Shown here: positions 1-5,251 of the stretch, in pieces
Position numbering within the stretch: position 1 is the stretch's first letter
Layout of the letters: each line of letters opens with the position of its first letter
DNA from: Panacagrimonas sp.
GTDB taxonomy: Bacteria; Pseudomonadota; Gammaproteobacteria; Nevskiales; Nevskiaceae
Length of the DNA stretch: 9,744 bases
NCBI GenBank assembly: GCA_021773655.1
Contig: JAJFJX010000432.1
Location: forward strand, 1 to 9,744
Direction of reading: 5' to 3'
Position numbers and translations under genes: made by a program
Notes under the pieces: generated by a model
Seen by the model: only the letters and a program-made list of their open reading frames with translations
Database searches by the model: none
Told to the model about the DNA's origin: nothing

Positions 1-261
1 GCTGCTCTTGAGGATTTCACCTGGGAATGTGAGTGGCCTGTATCCCGAAGCTAACACCTCGCAGAGCCTGAGAAGGCGACTTCTTCGACCTTCATCACTA
101 GTTGAGCCCACTTCTACGACATTGAATGCGCTGATCCAAACCGGATTCTCGCATTGCGACAATCCCGAAACAAGGTCATCAGAGCGATCGTCGTCGAGGA
201 GGTGGTTGATCGCGCTCGTATCGAAATAGAATCCACTTTGTGGCCTCCTGTTTACGGCCAT
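1..261 (-). CDS. PIN-domain ribonuclease, VapC-like (3' end cut off by window edge)
   Basis: Reading the minus strand from an ATG at 259-261 gives 87 open codons to the left edge with no stop, so the C-terminus is missing. The sequence opens FYFDTSAINHLL at residues 11-22, the first strand and helix of a PIN domain, with D14 as the first metal-binding acid. ISAFNVVEVGS (43-53) matches the second conserved block, with E50 as the second acid. The remaining acidic residues of the active site would lie beyond the edge. PIN proteins are Mg/Mn-dependent RNases, often toxins that cut tRNA, rRNA or mRNA. The ATG lies inside the end of the upstream HEPN gene: ATGGCCGTAA carries both this start and that gene's TAA, a 10-nt overlap. 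Only a weak GAGG lies upstream, so translational coupling is likely. No small VapB-like antitoxin gene precedes it; a 410-aa HEPN protein sits in that position. The fold is fairly sure; a toxin role is inferred. Confidence 0.82.
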   Translation of the reverse strand, partial: MAVNRRPQSGFYFDTSAINHLLDDDRSDDLVSGLSQCENPVWISAFNVVEVGSTSDEGRRSRLLRLCEVLASGYRPLTFPGEILKSS

Positions 262-1484
262 TGAATGGGAAGCCTCATATCTGCGGCCGCGCTACTCAAT
301 ACCTGCTTCCGCTTGAGTAGATCTCGGTCTCCTGGAAGGCCAAGGAACTCTCCTTGTTCCTCTAAGCAGCTGAAAAACCTCGCCCTACCCAAGGTGAATC
401 TCAGGAGTGTGTGAGCATAGCCATGAAGTCTGGTCAGGTTTTCTCTGCCAATAGAATCAGTGTGTGCGTGTGCACTGCGATTTCGATGAAAACGCAGAAG
501 CTTGAGAGGATAGCGTTCCAAATCAGGGTCTGGACACAAAGCTAGAGTTCGCTTGATAGCTTGATCCCCATGCCCCTCCGTAGTTCCGGTCAACAGCTCG
601 ATCACACCCCAGAGCTTTAGGAATGCAAGCTGGGGATCACGGTGATCCAGAGCCCGGCAGTAGCGAACCAAAGCCATTTGAATGTCGCTTCCATAGCTTG
701 AGCGACGAACTGCATCGGAGACGCTTGCCCACACAGGGCGGATGGTGGCAGTCTTGACTCCTGAGCTCGAACCAAGCATTGGTTTCTTGAAGAACGGCTC
801 ATATCCGATCTCGTCCATCGCCGCCTTGCCATTGGCGTGGTGCACAGTTTGAACGGGTCCGGGCAGCACTCGATTCAGCGGTCTATCGTGTTCGCCTCCC
901 CACTGAAGAACGATCCTTCGGTTAAGGTGGAAATTCCAAACGCCCCTGAAATAGTCCAGATAATCGATTCCGTTCCAGAATGCTGCCTCAGGGGTGCGAG
1001 CCCGAATGTGCAGTCTGATCTTTGGGAAGCCTCCATCGTTAATCACATGAGATTTGTTGTGCGGCTCTTCCAAGATGCGTCGGTCGAACCTCTTGGGCAA
1101 GAAGCGCGAAATGGTGATCGTCCTTCTACCTGATCGGAGAATGCCTTGCCCGATGAACGGAGTTGTGGCAAGTGACGAAGCCAAGACATAGGGTAGCTCT
1201 GGCTTCGAAAGGTAAGCTCTGAGTCTTCGATTCAGCGTGCTCTCAAGCTGCTTTGCCGATACTGACGTTTTGAGGGCCTGAGTAGAAAGAACTGTCTGCA
1301 GGCAAATACGATGAGCTTCCTGGGCAGACATCTTTCCGGCAACCTTAGGTGATGCAGCCAGTTCATTGGCGACATCATGCGAGACTACTGGATGGTAGCC
1401 TCCATCTTTCTCCCCAGGAGAACCGTAGCGCGTCTGATTAAGTCTTCGCGACATGTCTCCAAAGTCGATCTTGAAGTGGCTCAA
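252..1484 (-). CDS. ApeA-like HEPN-domain protein, probable ribonuclease, with a large unassigned N-terminal region
   Basis: This 410-aa soluble protein has no signal peptide or TM segment. Residues about 265-370 resemble an ApeA-like HEPN domain: a helix with AFLKLWGVIELLTGT (287-301), then a helix ending RFHRNRSAHAH (331-341). That stretch contains R334-N-R-S-A-H339, the Rx4H motif that catalyses metal-independent RNA cleavage in HEPN RNases. Residues 1-260 are not recognised and could be a sensor or target-binding region. The start is TTG at 1482-1484, supported by GGAGG on the minus strand (complement of 1495-1499) 10 nt upstream; the next in-frame ATG is residue 11 and lacks as good a site. 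The stop overlaps the start of the PIN gene by 10 nt, and the MBL-fold gene ends 47 nt upstream, so all three may share a transcript. HEPN proteins act in abortive infection and toxin-antitoxin systems; that role is inferred here from motif and partner. A non-catalytic HEPN acting as antitoxin is the alternative. Confidence 0.78.
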   Translation of the reverse strand: MSHFKIDFGDMSRRLNQTRYGSPGEKDGGYHPVVSHDVANELAASPKVAGKMSAQEAHRICLQTVLSTQALKTSVSAKQLESTLNRRLRAYLSKPELPYVLASSLATTPFIGQGILRSGRRTITISRFLPKRFDRRILEEPHNKSHVINDGGFPKIRLHIRARTPEAAFWNGIDYLDYFRGVWNFHLNRRIVLQWGGEHDRPLNRVLPGPVQTVHHANGKAAMDEIGYEPFFKKPMLGSSSGVKTATIRPVWASVSDAVRRSSYGSDIQMALVRYCRALDHRDPQLAFLKLWGVIELLTGTTEGHGDQAIKRTLALCPDPDLERYPLKLLRFHRNRSAHAHTDSIGRENLTRLHGYAHTLLRFTLGRARFFSCLEEQGEFLGLPGDRDLLKRKQVLSSAAADMRLPIQWP

Positions 1485-1494
1485 GTTATGGGCA

Positions 1495-1499
1495 CCTCC
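1495..1499 (-). promoter_or_regulatory. Shine-Dalgarno deciding the TTG start of the HEPN gene
   Basis: The minus strand carries GGAGG followed by 10 nt and then TTG (1482-1484). It lies inside the 47-bp gap between the MBL-fold stop and the HEPN start. This supports TTG over the ATG 10 codons further on. Confidence 0.6.
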
Positions 1500-1531
1500 A
1501 ATTGATGTGGGGCAAATAGGCGCGACGTAAC

Positions 1532-2767
1532 CTACACATGATGCGCGTGTAGAGTCCGATCCAGGATGCAGGTGAGAGAGAACCTATTTCTCTCATTGTC
1601 CACATCACTGGCCGAAAACGTCCTCATGAATGTGCCTCCGACAACTGTGTAGCGCGCTCCATCTGCAGAAACCAGTATGGTGACAGTCCCCTGGTTGTTG
1701 AACACCGCATCCGTGGAGACAACGAAAACGTCGTCTTCCTCGTGCCTTGAATCCGCATAGTCTTCAGTCTCTGGATCCTGCCCGTCACCCGTGATCAGAA
1801 CGAAGCTACGGTTCTCTTGGAGCTGCTTCAGAGTCGTTTTCTTCGGAAGTCTATCTCTCCCAAAGGTCGTCGAGATCACCGACACCTCTGGATCGAGCCC
1901 CTCAGCCAGGGCATCGCTCGTGCTCGTATCTGAACCGTGGTGACTTACTTTGAGCACATCTATGTCGTTGCCTCCTGGGATCGCTCCCGACTCAAGAATC
2001 CCCTCTTCCGCTGCAGGTTCGTGCTTCCAGTCGTCGTCGGTCTGATCTCCTGCCGCATAGAACTCAAACTCACCGTATCGGATTAGCAGGGCAATGCTAC
2101 CCGGGTTCTCGTTGATGTCCGCAGAGGAGGGATCGAGATCTAGATCATCGTCATTTCCCTCGGTATCGCCGCGAACGGATACACACCGGATCTCGACCAG
2201 ATCTTCCTTTCCAATCTTTTCGGTGTGCCCGTATTCGATTCGATGGCGAGCGAACTCACCCTCCCCGGCATCCTGGCGCATGTTGTTGTTCGGGTCCCCA
2301 ACTGCTGTCACATACTTACTGTAGACGGTGGGGTTGCCAGAGGCAGTCTGCAGGTTGCGCCTCTCAGAGAGCCCTTGATCAAACGCCTTGCGAATCGAAA
2401 TCCCACGCGCCCTGAGTCGCTTGATGCCTCCGATATGGTCGGCATCGAAATGCGTGGTGTATAGCAGATCGATGGTCTTCAGGTTGCCCACACAGTTGAG
2501 ATCGCTCTCACCTAGAAAGTTCGCGATCTGATCCCCGTGAGCATTCGATCGCCCAACATCAATCAAGGCCACATCGCCATTCGGCGTGAGCACAAGAATC
2601 TCGTCAGCTTGGCCTACGTTGAGAACGACGATCTTGAGTCCCCAAGATCCTTCTGTGTTCTGAACTGGATCAAGCTCGTCAGAATCGAACCCCTCGAACT
2701 CTTGACTCGTTGCATTGACACTGAACAGCAGTGCAATGACAGCCCCTTTCGCTATCTGTTGGATCAC
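1532..2767 (-). CDS. Exported metallo-beta-lactamase-fold hydrolase, ComEC C-terminal type
   Basis: This 411-aa protein has an N-terminal signal-like segment: K7, hydrophobic core about 8-17, likely cut near NATS (18-21). An acidic linker follows, then an MBL fold from about residue 44. LKIVVLNVGQADEILV (44-59) matches the opening strand of ComEC-type MBL domains. The metal motif is THFDADHIGG (105-114), with H106, D108, D110 and H111, so the usual second His is Asp, as in ComEC-like proteins. AAGDQTD (238-244) supplies D241, and KVSHHGSDTSTS (273-284) is the terminal ComEC hallmark (H276/H277). In ComEC this domain is linked to degradation of one strand of incoming DNA outside the cytoplasm. 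A stand-alone exported copy could be a nuclease or phosphodiesterase; the substrate is unknown. The start is GTG, with a near-ideal AGGAGG (complement of 2774-2779) 6 nt before it. A region of about residues 200-220 is very Asp/Glu-rich and may bind cations. Confidence 0.85.
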   Translation of the reverse strand: MIQQIAKGAVIALLFSVNATSQEFEGFDSDELDPVQNTEGSWGLKIVVLNVGQADEILVLTPNGDVALIDVGRSNAHGDQIANFLGESDLNCVGNLKTIDLLYTTHFDADHIGGIKRLRARGISIRKAFDQGLSERRNLQTASGNPTVYSKYVTAVGDPNNNMRQDAGEGEFARHRIEYGHTEKIGKEDLVEIRCVSVRGDTEGNDDDLDLDPSSADINENPGSIALLIRYGEFEFYAAGDQTDDDWKHEPAAEEGILESGAIPGGNDIDVLKVSHHGSDTSTSDALAEGLDPEVSVISTTFGRDRLPKKTTLKQLQENRSFVLITGDGQDPETEDYADSRHEEDDVFVVSTDAVFNNQGTVTILVSADGARYTVVGGTFMRTFSASDVDNERNRFSLTCILDRTLHAHHV

Positions 2768-2773
2768 CTCTTA

Positions 2774-2779
2774 CCTCCT
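2774..2779 (-). promoter_or_regulatory. Strong Shine-Dalgarno for the MBL-fold gene (GTG start)
   Basis: The minus strand reads AGGAGG-taagag-GTG. The full anti-SD complement at a 6-nt spacing fixes the GTG at 2765-2767 as the start, although it is not ATG. Confidence 0.75.
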
Positions 2780-2857
2780 GGTGCTTCTCCAGCACACGAG
2801 GATAGCAAGACGAACAGCAAACTTGGAGGGGTTTCAGTTCACCGGCGAGCATCATTC

Positions 2858-2870
2858 CTGGTGGCACCAG
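2858..2870. promoter_or_regulatory. Short dyad, possible operator upstream of the MBL-fold gene
   Basis: CTGGTG and CACCAG are perfect inverted arms around one central base. The site is about 90 nt upstream of the GTG start, a plausible place for a regulator. A 13-bp dyad can occur by chance. Confidence 0.2.
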
Positions 2871-3071
2871 AACATGCTCCCAACCATCCACTTGTGTCCC
2901 GCCAACTCACTCTCAAAGAAAGTTGCCGGGGGGAAACTAAGGGAAAAGGGGAAGAAGGAGAGTCAAGTTTTACGCCCTCGGCGGGCAACCCCCGGCTGTG
3001 TTCCTTTTCAAGATCGAGGCTAGCAATAAGTCAGGTTCTGTAAAGTGGTTTGCCTTGCAAGCTGCTCTCGA

Positions 3072-4223
3072 TCACTCGCCCCTAAACAGCTGGTCGACTT
3101 GGTCATTCGCGAGAGGACTCTCCACTCGCATCCTCTCATTTGGAGAAATCTGCTTCCATGCTACCTCGGGCAGGTCGTCAAGCAGGCGTAGCGGCTCGTC
3201 GGATTTGCTGAGCAGGCCAATGACGCGAGTGCTCTTGTTCCATTCAAGCGCCCAAAACCACTGCCCTGTCTCGCTTTCATCACGGCGAAATTCAGCCCGG
3301 AAGAATCCCTTTGCCGCTGTGACAAATCCCAGCTTCGTCCAGCTCTGAGCTCGCCGAACAATCTCAAGTAGCCTGACGTTGCCCCAGTCACGATACGAAT
3401 AAGGCCGCTCGGCGTAGAATTGTTGCGATTGCAGCAGCCGCGTGCCCTCTGTGGTCGTCGGATCGACGCTCGTGATGAGAGAGAAGAACCCCTGAAGATG
3501 CCTGAAGGCAAGTTCCATGGCTGCCTCCTCATCGAGACGTGGAGGGCCCGACATTCCGATCTTCCCAGTCACTCCACCGGAGCTGAATGGAATCTCGAAA
3601 CTGAGATGCGAATCCTGCACTAGAGAGCCTTTCTTCTGTGGGTGGTAGTCTTTGGATGCCTTCCGCCGTGCGAGCTGGTCAACCTCTGTTGACTTCGCTC
3701 GTGCCGGACTGGTGAAGAGGGTGATGGTTGATACATGTCTTTCGAGGTTTCCTTTCCTGTCATTGCACACCTCGCATGCTCGGAAGATGAAATTGAAAGC
3801 GGTCCCGCCCAGTGTCCCCGTAGGAACAAATTCCCTTCCAATGAGGTGCTCCTTTTCAGAAGACTCCGCGCCGTCGCTCACAACGACTCCGCAGTAGAGA
3901 CAGTGCTTGTTCGACAGCTCTGACTTCCTGTGAAACCAGACTACAGGCTGCTTCGGGCGGAAAGCGTAAACAGGATCTCCCGGTCTCCGGGGGGTCTTGG
4001 TTCGACAACTGGTGTTGCTTCGTCTGGCTTGGCAAAAGCTCCACGCGCCGCAAGCCGCTATCAGCGCACCTGCAAGCAGAAACTGCCAACCACCCAACTC
4101 GATCTTGGCGAGCTCCGTGATCGCCAACAGGGCAAGAACACATATCACGAATAGTATCCACTGCCCCCACGGCGACAGGCGTCTCGCGCCGTTCCGCCAG
4201 ATCGAGTTCCAACCGCTGCGCAT
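3072..4223 (-). CDS. Membrane-anchored HNH-type endonuclease with two N-terminal TM helices
   Basis: This 383-aa protein starts with a basic segment (R2, R10, R14, R15) and two hydrophobic helices, about residues 21-38 and 45-63, joined by a short loop. Another basic run follows, predicting both ends in the cytoplasm. After a linker comes an HNH-like zinc module: C108-L-Y-C111, E125-H126 in KEHLIGREF, N144, C150-E-V-C153-N154, and H163. This spacing of a first CxxC, an EH in place of the usual DH, and CxxCN is that of HNH nucleases, whose metal site cuts DNA or sometimes RNA. Residues about 175-383 match nothing I recognise and could be a sensing or regulatory domain. The ATG at 4221-4223 is preceded by AGGGTGA, a moderate ribosome binding site. 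A HNH nuclease held at the membrane is more like a phage-defence effector than a homing or mobile endonuclease. That role is inferred; the motif assignment is moderately sure. Confidence 0.72.
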   Translation of the reverse strand: MRSGWNSIWRNGARRLSPWGQWILFVICVLALLAITELAKIELGGWQFLLAGALIAACGAWSFCQARRSNTSCRTKTPRRPGDPVYAFRPKQPVVWFHRKSELSNKHCLYCGVVVSDGAESSEKEHLIGREFVPTGTLGGTAFNFIFRACEVCNDRKGNLERHVSTITLFTSPARAKSTEVDQLARRKASKDYHPQKKGSLVQDSHLSFEIPFSSGGVTGKIGMSGPPRLDEEAAMELAFRHLQGFFSLITSVDPTTTEGTRLLQSQQFYAERPYSYRDWGNVRLLEIVRRAQSWTKLGFVTAAKGFFRAEFRRDESETGQWFWALEWNKSTRVIGLLSKSDEPLRLLDDLPEVAWKQISPNERMRVESPLANDQVDQLFRGE

Positions 4224-4253
4224 CTCATCACCCTAATTGATCCGATAGAGTCG

Positions 4254-4282
4254 CATATAGGTCGTATCATCGGCGCTTTGAA
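4254..4282 (-). promoter_or_regulatory. Possible sigma70-like promoter for the HNH gene
   Basis: On the minus strand TTCAAA (complement of 4277-4282) is followed by exactly 17 nt and TATATG (complement of 4254-4259), each 4 of 6 to consensus. This is about 30 nt upstream of the HNH start. The consensus in this organism is unknown, so this is a weak call. Confidence 0.22.
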
Positions 4283-4289
4283 TTCGAGC

Positions 4290-4303
4290 GTGAGTTCACT
4301 CAC
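4290..4303. promoter_or_regulatory. 14-bp inverted repeat next to the HNH promoter region
   Basis: GTGAGT-TC-ACTCAC gives perfect 6-bp arms around two bases, lying 67-80 nt upstream of the HNH start and just outside the possible -35. It could be an operator. It also lies inside a short reading frame that may be a coding remnant, so chance is not excluded. Confidence 0.25.
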
Positions 4304-4423
4304 CATCCAGAACTCTACCTTCATCCCGAACTGCTCCAGAAACTTCGAGAGATCGTCTATTCGCAGCTCCAAGATCAGGCTATGTAGCCAGTTGGTGTGA
4401 GAACTACCAGTCTCGAAGGGAGC

Positions 4424-4585
4424 CTAGAAACTGCTCAGCACGCGTCTGATCTTCTCCAGCGCCGCCACAGCACGATCCCGCTCCAACTGCAGCTGCTGAA
4501 TCTGTGCAGCGATGCAATCAAGGCTCGTGACCTTGCGTGGGCAGCTAGGGCCTCGCTCATTCTCAGCATGTCGGGATTCCGTCAA
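4424..4585 (-). pseudogene. 53-codon coiled-coil reading frame, possible small gene or remnant
   Basis: From TTG at 4583-4585 the minus strand encodes 53 residues ending with TAG. The last 30 residues include IAAQIQQLQLERDRAVAALE, a clear heptad-like amphipathic helix, with codon third positions rich in G/C as in the neighbouring genes. An in-frame TAG sits just upstream of the TTG, and no ribosome binding site precedes it, so this could be the surviving C-terminus of a lost gene. It is antisense to a plus-strand open frame (4397-4636) that looks less protein-like. It shares its phase with the downstream frame at 4145-4372, separated by one stop codon. Confidence 0.28.
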
Positions 4586-4682
4586 GCTGTGTCGCTAGTT
4601 TACGGACCAGCGCTTGGTGATGTCACGTCTGCTTGAGAAGCGCAAATCAGGTCAACTCTTCCTGAGCAGAAGTAGGACATGC

Positions 4683-4740
4683 GATTACCAAATCACTAGA
4701 GGAAGAATTCCCGATTATCAAAATCGAAGGGGGTATTCCC
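4683..4740. repeat. Imperfect tandem repeat, two units of 30 and 28 bp
   Basis: Unit one is 4683-4712 and unit two is 4713-4740. Both begin GATTAYCAAA and end ATTCCC, with a purine-rich GAGGAAGA / GAAGGGGG centre. They abut directly. A regulator-binding pair or a local duplication would explain this; function unknown. Confidence 0.45.
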
Positions 4741-5237
4741 TGAGGGGTGTTCTCTGTAGCGATTCAAGAACTGCTCCATGTGGAGAGATCGTCGAGCATT
4801 CGACAAGTTTATCGAAGACGACTCACTTGATTCGGAAGGTCAGGGACCACTTGCAACGGTGCAACTGCTAGGCAAGTCGCAATCGCCTTGGTGCAGCCGA
4901 TGCAGCATCCTGCTGGTATGACGCTGCTGCAGTAGCCATCCCTTTGCAGGACTAGGGAATTCCTCCACGAGTTGCTTAGAGGTGAGAGAGGGACTCCACG
5001 CATCGTGAGAACTCGAAGCCTTGACCGGGGAAGTAATTGGCGTGAAGCCTCGGGTCTTATGGTCGATCCTGCGGACCTCGCTCGCTTACTCCTCGCAATT
5101 CTGGGCAGGTTGGGGAGTTCCCCGTGCTATCGGTCTTGCCGATGCAGGTAACTCCCGCACTAGAAGCCTGGAGAGTTCGCCCCACTCGATGCCTTCGACT
5201 AGGTCAGGTATCGTGAGCTAAGGAAGAGAAACCGCAG

Positions 5238-5243
5238 AGGAGG
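5238..5243 (+). promoter_or_regulatory. Strong Shine-Dalgarno for the glycoside hydrolase gene
   Basis: AGGAGG lies 8 nt before the ATG at 5252, inside AGAGGAGGAG. It is the only good ribosome binding site in the rightward operon, which makes it the likely entry point for translation of the coupled genes behind it. Confidence 0.75.
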
Positions 5244-5251
5244 AGAATAGA

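Larger units (their letters stand above)
2768..3071. other. 304-bp gap between the HNH and MBL-fold genes
   Basis: I see no convincing gene here. The open frames on both strands have no recognisable family and odd composition. The stretch must hold the leader and probably the promoter of the MBL-fold gene; a perfect promoter is not visible. It contains a dyad CTGGTG-G-CACCAG about 90 nt upstream of that gene's start, and a small GC hairpin at 2974-2986 that lacks a T-run in either direction, so it is not a clear intrinsic terminator. The gap suggests the MBL-fold gene can be transcribed independently of the HNH gene. Confidence 0.5.
4145..4372 (-). pseudogene. Short reading frame overlapping the HNH start, possible gene remnant
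   Basis: A frame opening with TTG at 4370-4372 gives 75 codons. The first 45 or so look protein-like (LELRIDDLSKFLEQFGMK, then VEFWMVSELTLEFKAP). The rest overlaps the first 79 nt of the HNH gene in another phase and turns Arg/Gly/Cys-rich, like a shadow. There is no ribosome binding site before the TTG. The same phase continues upstream without interruption to a TAG at 4424-4426, which ends another protein-like frame. The simplest reading is a decayed or truncated gene; a genuine small protein is possible. No family recognised. Confidence 0.25.
4586..5251. other. About 670-bp non-coding spacer between the divergent gene blocks
   Basis: I see no gene I can support. Short open frames exist on both strands, but none has a good start site or family signature. 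The stretch should contain the promoter of the rightward glycoside hydrolase operon. It holds an imperfect tandem repeat (4683-4740), an 11-bp dyad GATGC-A-GCATC at 4899-4909, and two back-to-back dyads, GGGGA-GT-TCCCC (5112-5123) and ATCGG-tcttg-CCGAT (5129-5143), 110-140 nt before the operon start. A TTGACC at 5021-5026 has no matching -10. No tRNA, attachment site or insertion sequence end was found. Confidence 0.45.

Noticed and set aside
8..229. Plus-strand 73-codon open frame at the left edge
   Set aside because: It is Ser/Arg-rich and has no family signature, while the opposite strand encodes a clear PIN-domain start overlapping the HEPN stop. It is a shadow of that gene.
837..1133. 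Plus-strand 98-codon open frame
   Set aside because: It lies wholly antisense inside the HEPN gene and shows no recognisable motif or ribosome binding site.
2679..2891. Minus-strand open frame reaching into the MBL-fold start
   Set aside because: Its Cys- and His-rich translation has no family likeness and overlaps the MBL-fold start out of phase. A leader peptide is conceivable but unsupported.
2974..2986. GC hairpin GCCC-tcggc-GGGC as a terminator of the HNH gene
   Set aside because: The stem is only 4 bp and no T-run follows in the minus direction.
2537..3043. Plus-strand 168-codon open frame
   Set aside because: More than half is antisense to the signal peptide and first strands of the MBL-fold protein; the rest is low in protein-like pattern.
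4397..4636. Plus-strand 79-codon open frame
   Set aside because: The opposite strand gives a better coiled-coil pattern with a G/C-rich third position, and this frame has no good ribosome binding site.
4683..4740. CRISPR array
   Set aside because: The two units abut without spacers and are not identical; no cas-like gene is present.
5021..5026. TTGACC as a -35 box of the rightward operon
   Set aside because: No -10-like hexamer lies 16-18 nt downstream, and it is over 200 nt from the first start codon.
5021..5221. Plus-strand 66-codon open frame just before the glycoside hydrolase
   Set aside because: It begins with TTG without a ribosome binding site and looks like no protein family; more likely leader DNA.
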